This document shows positions 7,479 through 16,739 of a DNA stretch of 25,932 bases, piece after piece. Under the pieces are notes generated by a model. That model was not told the DNA's origin. It ran no database searches and saw only the letters and a list, made by a program, of their open reading frames with translations. This DNA comes from an uncultured Pseudomonadota bacterium (GTDB lineage Bacteria; Pseudomonadota; Gammaproteobacteria; Burkholderiales; SG8-41), in assembly GCA_946885605.1 (NCBI GenBank), contig CAMPGR010000042.1, forward strand, positions 1-25,932, given 5' to 3'. The position numbers were made by a program, and so were the translations under genes. Positions within the stretch are counted from its first letter, which is position 1. Every line of letters begins with the position of its first letter.

Positions 7479-8789
7479 TCACCAGTACGTCATTGCCCCG
7501 CAGAAGAGTTGTTGCAGGTCCTCCCGGCTCGCCTGGCGCGGCGCATTTGCGATGACGCGCTGCTGCGGGAGTGTACCTTCGACGAGCGAGTCGACATCGG
7601 CCGCGCTGAATCCGACCGCACCGAGGCCGTTCGGAAAGCGCGCCGCCCGCATCAACTTTATCAGCGTGCCGGCAAGCACTTCGCCGGCATCCTGCGGCAG
7701 CGCGCCGCGCACATCCGCTCCGAGCATCCGTGCGCCATCGAGATGCCGGTCGGGACAGGCGCGTGCTGTAAAGCGATAAACCGACGGTGCGCTCAAGATC
7801 ACCGACATCCCGTGTGCGATGAACGGTTCTTCCTGCGGATAGTCGGGCGTGCGGAATTCGCGCACGAGGCCTGAGACTGCGTACGACATGCCGTGCGGCA
7901 GATGGCAGCCGGCGTTGCCGAAGGCGATGCCCGCGAGGGTGGCCGCGTACATCATCTCGCTCCGCGCTTCGATATCCGATGCCTCGCTCACAGCGCGCAC
8001 GAAATACTGGCCGATGAGGCGCAGCGCTTCGAACGCAACCGCATCGCTCCACGGGTTCGCGCCCTGGCTGGGGGGACGCTGAGAGGGTCGCACAGCCTTT
8101 GCCCGTCTCGCGTACGAAAGCGCGGTGAGGGATTCAAGCGCATGCGACATTGCGTCGAAGCCCGTGGATGCCACGATGGTCGCGGGCAGCGTCCGGGCCA
8201 CGTCAGGGTCGACGAGGCCGCTCGTCGGTTTGAGCCACCGCGACTGGATACCCGTTTTCGCCTTGATCGAGAGCAAGTCGAAGATAGCAATGCCGGTTGC
8301 TTCCGATCCGGTGCCGGAAGTCGTGGGGCACGCGATATGCGGCTTGAGCGGCCCGGGCACTGGTTTGCCCTCGCCCACCGGCGCATTCACATAAGCGAGA
8401 AACTCCGCGGGGTGGCTCGAATAGAGGTTTGCGGCCTTGCAGGTGTCCATCACCGAGCCGCCGCCGACCGAAACGAATCCATCGAACGCTCCTTCCTGCG
8501 CAAAGCGCGTTGCCCGCCGGAAGGAAGCGTCGGTTGGCTCGACGGTCACTTCATCGTAGATCGCGAAATCGACCCCCGCGCTCTTCAGCGATTGCGTGAC
8601 GGTCGTGAAGTGAGGCAGGTTCCGCACGCGCGCGTCGGTGTAGACCGCCACGCGTGACATCCCCTGCGCCTTGGCCTGATCGCCTGCTTCCTCGAGACAG
8701 CCCGCACCAAACGTGAGCCGCGACGAATCGATCGTAAACGCATCGTCTCCGCTCGCCGTGTTTGCGAAATAAGCGTGACAGCAACCCAT
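7479..8789 (-). CDS. Hydroxyacid-oxoacid transhydrogenase (HOT), iron-ADH family
   Basis: 436 aa iron-type alcohol dehydrogenase that closely resembles mammalian ADHFE1/HOT along its length. Shared blocks include [78 protein letters not shown] and GTLPQQRV. Predicted metal ligands are Asp212, His216, His299 and His326. HOT enzymes oxidise a 2- or 4-hydroxy acid such as 4-hydroxybutyrate while reducing 2-oxoglutarate, using tightly bound NAD(H). The start has an excellent AAGGAGG four bases upstream. It is the last gene of the minus-strand sulfatase-GMC-HOT run, 24 bp after the GMC gene. The actual substrate is unknown; a sulfoacetaldehyde or other aldehyde reductase role is less likely given the HOT-like motifs. 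Confidence 0.85.
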   Translation of the reverse strand: MGCCHAYFANTASGDDAFTIDSSRLTFGAGCLEEAGDQAKAQGMSRVAVYTDARVRNLPHFTTVTQSLKSAGVDFAIYDEVTVEPTDASFRRATRFAQEGAFDGFVSVGGGSVMDTCKAANLYSSHPAEFLAYVNAPVGEGKPVPGPLKPHIACPTTSGTGSEATGIAIFDLLSIKAKTGIQSRWLKPTSGLVDPDVARTLPATIVASTGFDAMSHALESLTALSYARRAKAVRPSQRPPSQGANPWSDAVAFEALRLIGQYFVRAVSEASDIEARSEMMYAATLAGIAFGNAGCHLPHGMSYAVSGLVREFRTPDYPQEEPFIAHGMSVILSAPSVYRFTARACPDRHLDGARMLGADVRGALPQDAGEVLAGTLIKLMRAARFPNGLGAVGFSAADVDSLVEGTLPQQRVIANAPRQASREDLQQLFCGAMTYW

Positions 8790-8813
8790 GCTTCCTCCTT
8801 CCCGATAGGAATG

Positions 8814-10436
8814 TCACGCGCCGGCGTGACGCGCGTCGGCACGTATCATGTCGGCCGCCTTTTCGGCAATCATCACCACCGGCGCGTGCGTGTTGCCCGA
8901 GGTCAGGATCGGCATGATGGAACAATCGACGACCCGCAAACCGGCAACCCCGTGCACCCGCAGGCGTTCGTCCACGACCGCCATCCGGTCGCTGCCCATA
9001 CGGCACGTTCCCGAGGGATGAAAAATCGTCGCGCCGTGATTTCGCGCGAATTCGAGCAAGTCATCGTCGCCCACTGCCGCCCGGCCGGGCCGGTACTCTT
9101 CGGCAATATATTCGGCGAGCGCCGGCGCCCCGGCAAGGCGGCGCGCGAATTTGATCGCCTCCACCGCGCAGCGGCAATCGGCCTCGCTCGTCAGATAGTT
9201 CGGGCGCATGGCGGGTGGCTCCAGCGGGTGCGGCGACTGAATCATCACCGTCCCCCGCGATTCGGGCCGAAGCTGGCAAACCGAGAAGGTGCAGCCGGAC
9301 CAGTCATGTGGCTTGCCCCCCGCCATATCCGCCGACAACGTGGCGAAGTGGAACTGGATATCAGGTGACTTCGATTCCGGCAACACGCGGGTAAAGAGTC
9401 CGCCCTGGTTGATGCCGACTGCGAGCGGTCCGGTGCGAAAGAGGAGCCACTTGAGCCCGATCCGGAGCCTTCTGGAAAGCGTGCGCAGCTCGTCGTTGGT
9501 CGTGATCGGCCTGCGCACCTTGTACATGAGCCGGAACTGAAGATGATCCTGCAAGTTTTCACCGACCCCGGGTAAGTCTTTCACGACCGGGATGCCCATC
9601 TCCTGTAGTAGTGCCGCGCGTCCGACGCCGGAAAGCTGCAGGAGCTGCGGGCTTTGCAGCGCTCCCGCTGCGAGGATCACTTCGCGCGCCGCGCACGCCC
9701 TCCTCGAAACTCCATGCTGCAGGTACGTCACTCCCGTTGCGCGTCCGCCTTCGAAGCTGATCGCGGTTACGTGTGCCTTCGTCTCCACCCGCAGACTGCG
9801 GCACTTCTGCGCCGGACGGAGGTACGCGGTCGCGGCTGAGCAGCGCCAGCCCTTGCGCGTGAAAAGCTGGTAGTAGCCCACGCCTTCCTGCCTTGCGCCG
9901 TTGAAATCTTCGTTGCGTGGAACGCCGAGTTCGCCGGCGGCGCGTATGATGGCCTCCATCAGCTCGTGCCGCTCGCCGATATCCGAGCACCACAGCGGGC
10001 CGTCGGCGCCATGGTACTCGCTCGCGCCGCGCGAGTTGTGCTCCGACTTCAGGAAGTAAGGCAGCACCTCGCGCCAGCTCCAGCCGCGATTTCCGAGCGC
10101 AGCCCACGCGTCATAGTCCTCGGGCTGTCCACGCACGTAGATCAGCCCGTTGATCGAAGATGAGCCGCCCAGTCCGCGCCCGCGCGGCCAGTACACGCGG
10201 CGGTCGTTCATGCCCGGCTCCGGCTCGGTGTGGAATCCCCAGTTATAGACCGGGTGGAACATTGTCTTGCCGTAGCCGATCGGGATATGGATCCACAAGT
10301 AATCGTCTGCGGGACCCGCCTCGAGCAGGAGGACACTGTGGCGCCCATCCTCCGTCAGGCGATTCGCGAGCACGCAGCCCGCTGAGCCGGCGCCGACGAT
10401 CACGTAGTCGTAGAAGTCGCGGCGCGGTGCGGACAC
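8814..10436 (-). CDS. GMC-family FAD oxidoreductase (choline dehydrogenase-like)
   Basis: 540 aa. The FAD-binding Rossmann motif [17 protein letters not shown] lies at residues 11-27, with the ADP-ribose contact LLLEAGP and GMC signature 1, [20 protein letters not shown] (84-103). Signature 2 is [15 protein letters not shown]. The C-terminal active-site pair is His473 (HPSGTCRMG) and His517 (SGNTHAP). The enzyme should oxidise an alcohol to an aldehyde and pass electrons to O2, a cytochrome or quinone. There is no signal peptide. The start is GTG at 10436; the ribosome binding site is weak, but the Rossmann fold begins ten residues later. It lies 56 bp after the sulfatase gene, so it may act on the alcohol released by the sulfatase. 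Some GMC enzymes oxidise choline; the substrate here is unresolved. Confidence 0.9.
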   Translation of the reverse strand: MSAPRRDFYDYVIVGAGSAGCVLANRLTEDGRHSVLLLEAGPADDYLWIHIPIGYGKTMFHPVYNWGFHTEPEPGMNDRRVYWPRGRGLGGSSSINGLIYVRGQPEDYDAWAALGNRGWSWREVLPYFLKSEHNSRGASEYHGADGPLWCSDIGERHELMEAIIRAAGELGVPRNEDFNGARQEGVGYYQLFTRKGWRCSAATAYLRPAQKCRSLRVETKAHVTAISFEGGRATGVTYLQHGVSRRACAAREVILAAGALQSPQLLQLSGVGRAALLQEMGIPVVKDLPGVGENLQDHLQFRLMYKVRRPITTNDELRTLSRRLRIGLKWLLFRTGPLAVGINQGGLFTRVLPESKSPDIQFHFATLSADMAGGKPHDWSGCTFSVCQLRPESRGTVMIQSPHPLEPPAMRPNYLTSEADCRCAVEAIKFARRLAGAPALAEYIAEEYRPGRAAVGDDDLLEFARNHGATIFHPSGTCRMGSDRMAVVDERLRVHGVAGLRVVDCSIMPILTSGNTHAPVVMIAEKAADMIRADARHAGA

Positions 10437-10492
10437 GCTGGATCAGTCCGGAAAGATACCGCGCGATGAGGTAGCGCGCACTTCCGGCACCG

Positions 10493-11947
10493 TCAGTAGT
10501 AAGCCGCTTTTGCGCCCGGCGGCGGCGAATAACGGAAGGTGCCGCGCTTCAGTATCGCGTCCTTTCCGCCGTGCTTCTCGATGTGGGCGCGCTGGTCGGC
10601 TTTGGCGAAGCGATCGGCGGCTTCCGGGTCCACCACGTTACGCAGCGCGGCCTCGCACTCGCGGATGACAGCGGCGTAGCGGGGATCGCGCCCGAGGTCC
10701 GCCCGCTCGTAAGCGTCGCGCTCCAGATCGAAGAGCATGGGCGGCAGGCCGACGTAGTGGATGTACTTGTACCGACCGTGGCGGATCATGTACGCGCCGC
10801 ACATCGCGCCCGCGGCGTGGTACTCCGACAGAATCGTGCGCGTCGGTCTCGCGCCTTGCGCGATGTCGATGAGCGAGTGTCCCGGCAAGCTCGCATCGCT
10901 CGGGTCGCGACGTGCGCCCAAGCCTTCGATGAAGGTGGGAAACGCATCGACCAATGTGACGGGCGTATCGCACACCGCACCGGCCGGTATGTCGGGGCCC
11001 GCCATGATCATCGGAATCCCCGCCGATTCCTCGTACATCGTGGATTTCCCCCACATGCCGCGCGTCCCGAGATTATCGCCATGATCGCTCGCGTAGATCA
11101 CCCGCGTGGACGCTGCGAGGCCCGTCTCTTCGAGCGCGCGCAGGATCTTGCCGACGTTGTCGTCGAGGAAGGAAACGAGCCCCATGTACGCGGCGATCGC
11201 ACGCCGCACCATCGGGGGATCGAACGGCTCGTCGAAGCACAGGCATTCGCGCATCGCGTCGGTGAAGGGGTGCTGCGGCCGCGTGTCGTGCTCGTACATG
11301 TCAGGCCACGGCACGCGGTCTTCAGGATAGAGATCGTAGAACTCGGGCGGCGCGATCAAGGGAAAGTGCGGCGAGACGAAACCGACATAGAGCGCCCATG
11401 GCTTCTCGCGGTAACGCGGCGCCACTTCGGTCAGCCAGCGCACCGTCTCCTGCGCGATGCTGCGGTCGTAGTGGGTGTACTCGGACTCGCCGCGCCCGGC
11501 CTCGGGCCCGAGCTTGGCCGATCCCGGCCGCCGCGGCAGCTCATCGCGTATCAGGCCGAGGAGATCGCCCACGCCATTCACGATGTGGAGCGGCAGGATC
11601 TCCTCGTCGAAACCGTTACGCTTCGGATCGGAATCGACGTAGTGGAGCTTCCCGATGGAGGTCACGCGATGGCCCTGCGCCATCAGCCGGTGCCCCCACG
11701 ATGGAACCCGACCGTCATAGGCGATCGCGTTGTCCCAGTAGCGGATCCGATGCACGTACTGGCCGGTCGCAAACGCGGCGCGCGCGGGCACGCAGATCGG
11801 GCAGTTCGTGTACGCATTCGCAAAGCGCGTGCCGCGCGCGGCCAGCCGGTCGAGGTTGGGCGTGCGGATCATGGAATGGCCGTACGCGCCCAGCACGCGC
11901 TTGTTGTGCTCGTCCGACATCATGAAGATGAGATTGGCCGGTTGCAT
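10493..11947 (-). CDS. Sulfatase, choline-sulfatase-like
   Basis: 484 aa alkaline-phosphatase-superfamily sulfatase. The formylglycine site is Cys52 in C-V-P-A-R (CPICVPARAAFATGQ), so the protein is a Cys-type sulfatase that needs a formylglycine-generating enzyme, not seen here. Metal-site residues are Asp12/Glu13 (MSDEHN) and Asp288/His289 (ASDHGDNLGTRGMWGK). Glu13 differs from the Asp-Asp pair of many sulfatases. The SIGKLHYV motif (97-104) resembles GKMHFV of choline sulfatase. There is no signal peptide, so it is likely cytoplasmic. The ATG at 11947 is chosen for GGAG six bases upstream and the direct start into the conserved core; the frame is open to 12031. It is the first gene of the sulfatase-GMC-HOT run and is divergent from a TauE/SafE permease. 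Confidence 0.88.
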   Translation of the reverse strand: MQPANLIFMMSDEHNKRVLGAYGHSMIRTPNLDRLAARGTRFANAYTNCPICVPARAAFATGQYVHRIRYWDNAIAYDGRVPSWGHRLMAQGHRVTSIGKLHYVDSDPKRNGFDEEILPLHIVNGVGDLLGLIRDELPRRPGSAKLGPEAGRGESEYTHYDRSIAQETVRWLTEVAPRYREKPWALYVGFVSPHFPLIAPPEFYDLYPEDRVPWPDMYEHDTRPQHPFTDAMRECLCFDEPFDPPMVRRAIAAYMGLVSFLDDNVGKILRALEETGLAASTRVIYASDHGDNLGTRGMWGKSTMYEESAGIPMIMAGPDIPAGAVCDTPVTLVDAFPTFIEGLGARRDPSDASLPGHSLIDIAQGARPTRTILSEYHAAGAMCGAYMIRHGRYKYIHYVGLPPMLFDLERDAYERADLGRDPRYAAVIRECEAALRNVVDPEAADRFAKADQRAHIEKHGGKDAILKRGTFRYSPPPGAKAAYY

Positions 11948-12097
11948 CCTTCGCTCCAAGAGGTCATATAGTGACACGGCGGCGAAGCGCCTACAAACAT
12001 GACAACGGCACGCGCGCGTTATTTGATACACTCGCGCTCGCAGTCACATCGACATGCCCTCCTTCACACTGCAACACGCCGCGGCGCACGGACGCTG

Positions 12098-12877
12098 ATG
12101 GCGGAATTCGAATCGCTGTCGCTTGGCGTCCTCGTCTGGGCCGCCCTCGTCATCGCGCTCGCGGGTTTCGTGCAAGGCGCGCTCGGGCTTGGCTTCCCGA
12201 TCGTCGCGACACCCCTCATCGCCTTCACTTCCGACATGCGCACGGCGGTCATCGTGGTGCTGCTGCCGTGTCTTGCGGCTGTGGCGGCGAACGTTGCGAA
12301 GAGCGGCTTTTTTCGACAGGCGCTCGCCGAATTCTGGATGATGCCGATCTACATGCTCATCGGGGCGGCCATCGGCACGCGGCTTTTCATCTTCGCGCCC
12401 GAATTCCCGTTCGCACTCGTGCTCGCGGCGATGATCCTGCTCTATCTCAATCTCGACCGCGTCGGCCGCGCCGACTGGACGCTGCTCAAGGAGCACCGTA
12501 GATTCTTCGCCGCGGTATTCGGCGTGGCAGCCGGGATGTCGGAAGGCACCGCGAACGTGGCCGCGCCGCCGCTGCTCATCCATTACCTTGCGCTCGGTCT
12601 CTCGCCGGCGATGCTCGTGCAGGCGCTCAACATCTGTTTCTTCGTCGGCAAAACCACGCAGTTCACGATGCTCGCGACGGTCGGCGGCGTGGGCGCCGCA
12701 CAGTGGATCGCGACGCTGCCACTCGTGGTCGTCGCGACCATTACCGTCCTCTACGGGATGCGCGTGCGCAGCCGCTTGAACGCTGCGGCTTATCGCATGT
12801 GGCTCAAGCGCGCGCTGTTCGTGATGGCCCTGTTCCTCCTCCTCCAGTACGCCTACGGCCTGTGGGCGACGGAGTGA
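12098..12877 (+). CDS. TauE/SafE-family permease (putative sulfite/anion exporter)
   Basis: 259 aa integral membrane protein with about seven to eight hydrophobic segments. The family hallmark GFVQGALGLGFPIVATPL is near residues 20-37, with the second half-repeat AAGMSEGTANVAAPPLLIHYLALG. TauE/SafE proteins move sulfite, sulfonates or other organic anions; some export sulfite released by Xsc. The ATG at 12098 (MAEFESLSLG) puts the first membrane segment near the N-terminus; the ribosome binding site is weak. The frame extends to 11999, but that extension is hydrophilic and unlike the family. It is divergent from the sulfatase gene with a 150-bp gap and ends before a REP-like hairpin. The substrate is inferred from neighbours only. 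Confidence 0.85.
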   Translation: MAEFESLSLGVLVWAALVIALAGFVQGALGLGFPIVATPLIAFTSDMRTAVIVVLLPCLAAVAANVAKSGFFRQALAEFWMMPIYMLIGAAIGTRLFIFAPEFPFALVLAAMILLYLNLDRVGRADWTLLKEHRRFFAAVFGVAAGMSEGTANVAAPPLLIHYLALGLSPAMLVQALNICFFVGKTTQFTMLATVGGVGAAQWIATLPLVVVATITVLYGMRVRSRLNAAAYRMWLKRALFVMALFLLLQYAYGLWATE

Positions 12878-12901
12878 AGCAGCCGGGACGCCCAGCATCG
12901 A

Positions 12902-12937
12902 GGTCAGACCCCAACATGTCAACCTTGGGGGCTGACC
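12902..12937. repeat. REP-like inverted repeat, copy 1
   Basis: GGTCAGACCCCAA (12902-12914) and TTGGGGGCTGACC (12925-12937) form 13-bp arms with one mismatch around a 10-base loop. The core GGTCAGACCC recurs at 25839. It lies in the gap after the TauE/SafE gene, where REP elements are usually found. It could also fold as a 3'-end hairpin of that transcript. Confidence 0.65.
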
Positions 12938-12960
12938 CCACGCCCCACATCACGACCGAA

Positions 12961-12992
12961 AGCAAAACGGGCCGACGGAGAGCCGGCCCGTT
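12961..12992 (-). terminator. Rho-independent terminator of hemA-prfA-prmC-grxD run
   Basis: AACGGGCCG (12966-12974) and CGGCCCGTT (12984-12992) form a perfect 9-bp stem around a 9-base loop. On the minus strand the stem is followed by TTTTGCTTTC, a T-rich tail. It lies 35 bp past the grxD stop. A second hairpin, GTAACGC/GCGTTAC (13005-13031), overlaps the grxD stop codon. The stem might also slow transcription arriving from the permease side. Confidence 0.75.
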
Positions 12993-13027
12993 ACTTGTTA
13001 CTTGGTAACGCGCAGTGCCGCAGTGCG

Positions 13028-13345
13028 TTACGCGGTTGCCTTTTCCAGCATCTTCTGCAACTCGCCGCTCTGATACATCTCGATCATGATGTCGCAGCCG
13101 CCGACAAACTCGCCATTGACGTAGAGCTGGGGGATCGTCGGCCAGTTCGCGTATTCCTTGATGCCCTGACGGATCTCGGGATCTTCGAGCACGTTCACGG
13201 TGTAGGGCTGCTCGACGCCGCACGTGCGCAGGATGCCGATCGCGTTCGCCGAAAATCCGCACTGGGGAAAATCGGGCGTCCCCTTCATGTAGAGCACGAC
13301 CCGGTTCTTCGTCACCTGCTCCTTGATAACGTCCTGAACGCTCAT
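13028..13345 (-). CDS. grxD: Monothiol glutaredoxin (CGFS type)
   Basis: 105 aa Grx4-type monothiol glutaredoxin. The CGFS active site is at Cys29-Ser32 (FPQCGFSANA), with the conserved KGTPDFPQCGFS, WPTIPQLYVNGEFVGGCDI and glutathione-contacting residues. These proteins bind a [2Fe-2S] cluster with glutathione and act in iron-sulfur cluster trafficking, usually with BolA. A ribosome binding site (TTGGAG) precedes the ATG at 13345. It is the last gene of the hemA-prfA-prmC-grxD run, 63 bp after prmC; the gap may hold its own promoter (TACACT on the minus strand near 13383-13388). A terminator follows the stop. Confidence 0.96.
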   Translation of the reverse strand: MSVQDVIKEQVTKNRVVLYMKGTPDFPQCGFSANAIGILRTCGVEQPYTVNVLEDPEIRQGIKEYANWPTIPQLYVNGEFVGGCDIMIEMYQSGELQKMLEKATA

Positions 13346-13408
13346 CGTTTCTCCAAAATAGTTGACAAATTCACTCGGTTTTAGTGTAACGGCTCGCAGG
13401 GACCGACG

Positions 13409-14230
13409 TCAAGGTTTGAAGCCGCCGCTCACGCGCTCGTGTCCCGCGAGATCGCGCCATGTTTCGACCTGCTCGAAACCGCTTGCCGTCAGAAGCGCGC
13501 GGCACGCTTCGCCCTGATCGAATCCGTGCTCGAAGAGCAACATGCCGCCTTCAGTCAGATGCTGGTCCGCGCTCCCCACGATGCGTCGGATTGGGCAGAG
13601 CCCGTCCTCGCCGCCGACGAGTGCCGTGCGCGGCTCGTAGCGGAGATCGCCCTCGAAGAGATGCGGATCGGCGTCCGCGACATACGGCGGGTTGGCGACG
13701 ATCACGTCAAAACGCTTACCGACCAGGGGCTCGAACCAGTCGCCCTGAAGCAAGTTCACCCGTCCAACATGGAGGCTGCGCGCGTTTTCCGCGGCGACCG
13801 CCAGCGCATCGGGAGAGCGGTCGACTGCGACCACCCGGGCATGCGGCCGCGCGTGCGCGATGCTGATCGCTACGCAGCCGCTCCCCGTGCCGAGATCGAG
13901 GACCGTCCGTTCCACTTCCGCGGGAATGCCGGCGAGCGCAAGCTCGACGAGGAGCTCGGTTTCGGGCCGCGGGATCAGCACCGTCGGCGTCACGCGAAAT
14001 TCCAGCCCGAAAAATTCGCGGCGCCCCGTGATGTACGCGACAGGCTCGCCGGCGCTACGACGCCTGACCGCCGCCTCGAATTGAGCCGCCGCATCAGGAG
14101 CAAGTCGCATGTCGGCGTGCGCAACGAGATAGGCCGCGTCCTTTTGCAGCACGTGCGAGAGGAGCACGCGCGCGTCGAGTGCGTCGATCACGCGCCGCGC
14201 GGCAGTGAGCGCTTCGCCGAGGGTAGGCAT
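13409..14230 (-). CDS. prmC: Release factor glutamine methyltransferase
   Basis: 273 aa. PrmC methylates the glutamine of the GGQ motif in RF1 and RF2 using S-adenosylmethionine. It has the N-terminal helical domain, RREFFGLEFRVTPTVLIPRPETE (70-92), the SAM-binding LDLGTGSGC (111-119) and the catalytic NPPY (180-183). The ATG at 14230 (MPTLGEAL) is chosen because it starts 16 bp after prfA. An upstream ATG at 14269 would overlap prfA and add an unusual basic leader. Its substrate RF1 is encoded by the gene just upstream. Confidence 0.95.
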   Translation of the reverse strand: MPTLGEALTAARRVIDALDARVLLSHVLQKDAAYLVAHADMRLAPDAAAQFEAAVRRRSAGEPVAYITGRREFFGLEFRVTPTVLIPRPETELLVELALAGIPAEVERTVLDLGTGSGCVAISIAHARPHARVVAVDRSPDALAVAAENARSLHVGRVNLLQGDWFEPLVGKRFDVIVANPPYVADADPHLFEGDLRYEPRTALVGGEDGLCPIRRIVGSADQHLTEGGMLLFEHGFDQGEACRALLTASGFEQVETWRDLAGHERVSGGFKP

Positions 14231-14246
14231 CGACCGCGGTGCGAGC

Positions 14247-15335
14247 TCACGCCGCCGCTTCCTCTGCAAGCAGCGCGAGCTGTTCGGCCTGGTGCTCGGC
14301 GATGAGGGCGTCGGTCAACTCGAAGAGCTCGCCGTCCATGATCTGCGCGATCTTGTAGAGCGTCAGGTTGATGCGGTGGTCGGTGACGCGCCCCTGGGGA
14401 AAGTTGTAGGTGCGGATGCGCTCCGATCGGTCGCCGCTTCCGATGAGCGACTTGCGGGTCGCGGCGGTCTTCATCTGCTGCTCGCGGATCTGCCTGTCCT
14501 TGAGCCGCGCCGCGAGCACCGCGAGCGCGCGCGCCTTGTTCTTGTGCTGGGAGCGATCGTCCTGGCACTCGACCACCATGCCGGTCGGCAGATGCGTCAC
14601 GCGAATGGCGGAGTCGGTCTTGTTGACGTGCTGGCCGCCGGCGCCGGACGCCCGGAAGGTATCGATGCGCAGCTCCGCGGGGTTGAGCACCACGTCGGCG
14701 ATTTCGTCCGCTTCCGGCATCACCGCAACGGTGCACGCCGAGGTGTGGATGCGGCCCTGTGTCTCGGTCGCCGGCACGCGCTGCACGCGGTGGCCGCCCG
14801 ACTCGAACTTGAGCTTGGAATAGGCGCCGCGCCCGACGATCTTCGCGATGATCTCCTTGTAGCCGCCGAGGTCGGAAGCGCTCTGCGAGATCACCTCCAC
14901 CTGCCAGCCGTTGCGCTCGGCGAAGCGCGTGTACATGCGAAAGAGGTCGCCCGCGAAGAGCGCGGATTCGTCGCCGCCGGTGCCCGCCCGTATTTCAAGG
15001 AAGATGTTGCGCTCGTCGTTGGGATCCTTGGGCAGGAGTTGCTTCTGCAGCTCCGCCTCGATTCTCCCGAGCCGCTCGCGTGTCTCGCGGATCTCGTTCT
15101 CGGCGAACTCGCGCATCGACGGGTCGCCCGACATCTCCTGCGCGGTGCGGATATCCGCTTCGCCGCTGCGATAGGCCTCGTAGAGCTGGACGACGGGTGC
15201 GATTTCCGCGTGCTCGCGCGTGAGCTTCCGATAGTTCCCCATATCGGCAGTCGCGTTCTCGGACGAGAGCAGCTGGTTGATCTCCTCGAGCCGGCGCGAG
15301 AGCTGCGCCAGCTTGGCGACGATGCTCTCCTTCAT
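14247..15335 (-). CDS. prfA: Peptide chain release factor 1
   Basis: 362 aa, a typical RF1 length. It recognises UAA and UAG in the ribosomal decoding site. The codon-recognition tripeptide PAT is at residues 188-190 ([18 protein letters not shown]) and the peptidyl-tRNA hydrolysis motif GGQ at 233-235 ([10 protein letters not shown]); both match the numbering of the E. coli protein. The ATG at 15335 (MKESIVAKL) is the family start. The frame continues to 15443 inside hemA without support. The 34-bp gap after hemA and the 16-bp gap before prmC indicate an operon. Confidence 0.97.
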   Translation of the reverse strand: MKESIVAKLAQLSRRLEEINQLLSSENATADMGNYRKLTREHAEIAPVVQLYEAYRSGEADIRTAQEMSGDPSMREFAENEIRETRERLGRIEAELQKQLLPKDPNDERNIFLEIRAGTGGDESALFAGDLFRMYTRFAERNGWQVEVISQSASDLGGYKEIIAKIVGRGAYSKLKFESGGHRVQRVPATETQGRIHTSACTVAVMPEADEIADVVLNPAELRIDTFRASGAGGQHVNKTDSAIRVTHLPTGMVVECQDDRSQHKNKARALAVLAARLKDRQIREQQMKTAATRKSLIGSGDRSERIRTYNFPQGRVTDHRINLTLYKIAQIMDGELFELTDALIAEHQAEQLALLAEEAAA

Positions 15336-15369
15336 CGCAAGCCCGCTTTCCGGTACACAGAGCAGGCTG

Positions 15370-16623
15370 TCATTGCAGGCGCTGGATTTGATAAACGCGC
15401 GCCAGCAGCGCGGCAAGCTCGTCGCGCTCCTCGGCGGCCGCATGGCTCAATGCATGGGTCGGCGCATGCATGAGCTTGTTGGTGAGCGCGTGCGAGAGAT
15501 GCTCGACCACGAGGCGCGGGTCCTGCCCGCGGGCGAGCCGCTGCAGCGCGCGCTCGATTTCGTGCCGCCGCGCGCGCTCCGCAGTGTCACGCAGCGCACG
15601 AATCGCCGGCACGAGCTCGCGGTTGTCGAGCCAGTGCATGAAATCCGATACTTGGTTCTCGATGATGACTTCGGCCTGCGTGACGGCGTTGCGGCGGATG
15701 TCCATCCCTTCGCGCGCGATGCGGCCCAGATCGTCCACAGTGTATAGAAAAACATCATCCAGACGCGCAACTTCGCCCTCGATATCACGCGGCACGGCGA
15801 GATCGAACATGAGCATGGGCCGGTGCTTGCGCGCTTTCAACGCGCTCTCGACGATGCCCTTGCCGATGAGCGGCAGCGGGCTCGCGGTGCAGGCGACCAC
15901 GATATCGTGCGCGGCGAGCTGCGCGGGCAATTCGTTGAGCGCGATCGTCACGCCCAGGAAGCGCTCCGCGAACTGGCGCGCGCGCTCGGGCGTGCGGTTG
16001 GCGAACGTCATCCGGCGCGGGTGGCGAGCGGCAAAATGCGCGGCGATCAGTTCGATCATTTCGCCCGCGCCGACGAACAGCATCCTCTGACCCGCGATGC
16101 TGGGATAGATCCGCTCCGCGAGCTCGACTGCAGCCGAGGCCATCGACACCCGGCTCGCGCCGATTTCGGTTTCGCTGCGCACCGCCTTGGCGACCGAAAA
16201 GGTGCGCTGGAAGAGCTTGCTCAGCAGCCAGCCGAGCGTCCCGGCCGCTTGTGCCGTGCGCACCGCCTCCTTGAACTGCCCGAGGATCTGCGGCTCGCCG
16301 AGCACCAGCGAATCGAGCCCGCTCGCGACGCGAAACGCGTGCTTCACCGCCTGCTCCTGCGGCAGCTTGTAGAGGTAGGGCTCGATATGGCTCGGTTTCA
16401 GCCGGTGATAGCCGGCGAGCCATGCGGTGGCGAGGCCGGGCTCGGCGGTTGCGCAATACACTTCGGTGCGGTTGCAGGTCGATATGATGGCGGCCTCGCG
16501 GACTGGCTTGTAGGCGACGAGATCACGCAGCGCCTGCGTCAGCGTTTCGGCGTGAAAAACCAGCTGTTCGCGCACGGTCAGCGGCGCGGTCTCGTGGTTG
16601 ACGCCGAAGGCGAAGAGCTGCAT
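15370..16623 (-). CDS. hemA: Glutamyl-tRNA reductase
   Basis: 417 aa. HemA makes glutamate-1-semialdehyde from Glu-tRNA(Glu) with NADPH, the first committed step of C5-pathway heme synthesis. The catalytic Cys50 sits in [11 protein letters not shown]. Other family blocks are [20 protein letters not shown], the NADPH-binding MLFVGAGEM (about 181-189), FANRTPERA and [13 protein letters not shown]-terminal dimerisation helix region is present. It is the first gene of the hemA-prfA-prmC-grxD run. The AT-rich stretch upstream (16644-16658) is the likely promoter. HemA is often controlled by heme-dependent proteolysis through its N-terminus; that cannot be judged here. Confidence 0.97.
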   Translation of the reverse strand: MQLFAFGVNHETAPLTVREQLVFHAETLTQALRDLVAYKPVREAAIISTCNRTEVYCATAEPGLATAWLAGYHRLKPSHIEPYLYKLPQEQAVKHAFRVASGLDSLVLGEPQILGQFKEAVRTAQAAGTLGWLLSKLFQRTFSVAKAVRSETEIGASRVSMASAAVELAERIYPSIAGQRMLFVGAGEMIELIAAHFAARHPRRMTFANRTPERARQFAERFLGVTIALNELPAQLAAHDIVVACTASPLPLIGKGIVESALKARKHRPMLMFDLAVPRDIEGEVARLDDVFLYTVDDLGRIAREGMDIRRNAVTQAEVIIENQVSDFMHWLDNRELVPAIRALRDTAERARRHEIERALQRLARGQDPRLVVEHLSHALTNKLMHAPTHALSHAAAEERDELAALLARVYQIQRLQ

Positions 16624-16643
16624 GGCCGAAGTTCAAAAAAGGG

Positions 16644-16664
16644 CCTATATTTTATATGCTTCGG
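16644..16664 (-). promoter_or_regulatory. AT-rich promoter region of hemA
   Basis: The minus strand reads TATAAAATATA here, which gives -10-like TATAAA or TAAAAT about 25-30 bases before the hemA ATG, in otherwise GC-rich DNA. A 6-bp inverted repeat, CCGAAG (16626-16631) and CTTCGG (16659-16664), brackets it. On the plus strand, TTCAAA (16632) and TATGCT (16655) with 17-bp spacing could serve the divergent MmgE/PrpD gene. No strong -35 box for hemA was found. Confidence 0.4.
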
Positions 16665-16739
16665 TGAGGGGGTGCCATGCAGCCGCGGCGCCCGGGCGAC
16701 CCCACACACCGTACACCGCTTGGGCGCAAGAACAACACC

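Noticed and set aside
7479..12031. Choline-sulfate to betaine operon (betC/betA/betB)
   Set aside because: The third gene is a HOT-type iron dehydrogenase, not a betaine aldehyde dehydrogenase, and there is no BetI-type regulator or choline transporter.
13005..13031. GTAACGC/GCGTTAC hairpin as the main grxD terminator
   Set aside because: It overlaps the stop codon and has no T-run; the stem at 12966-12992 with a T-rich tail fits better.
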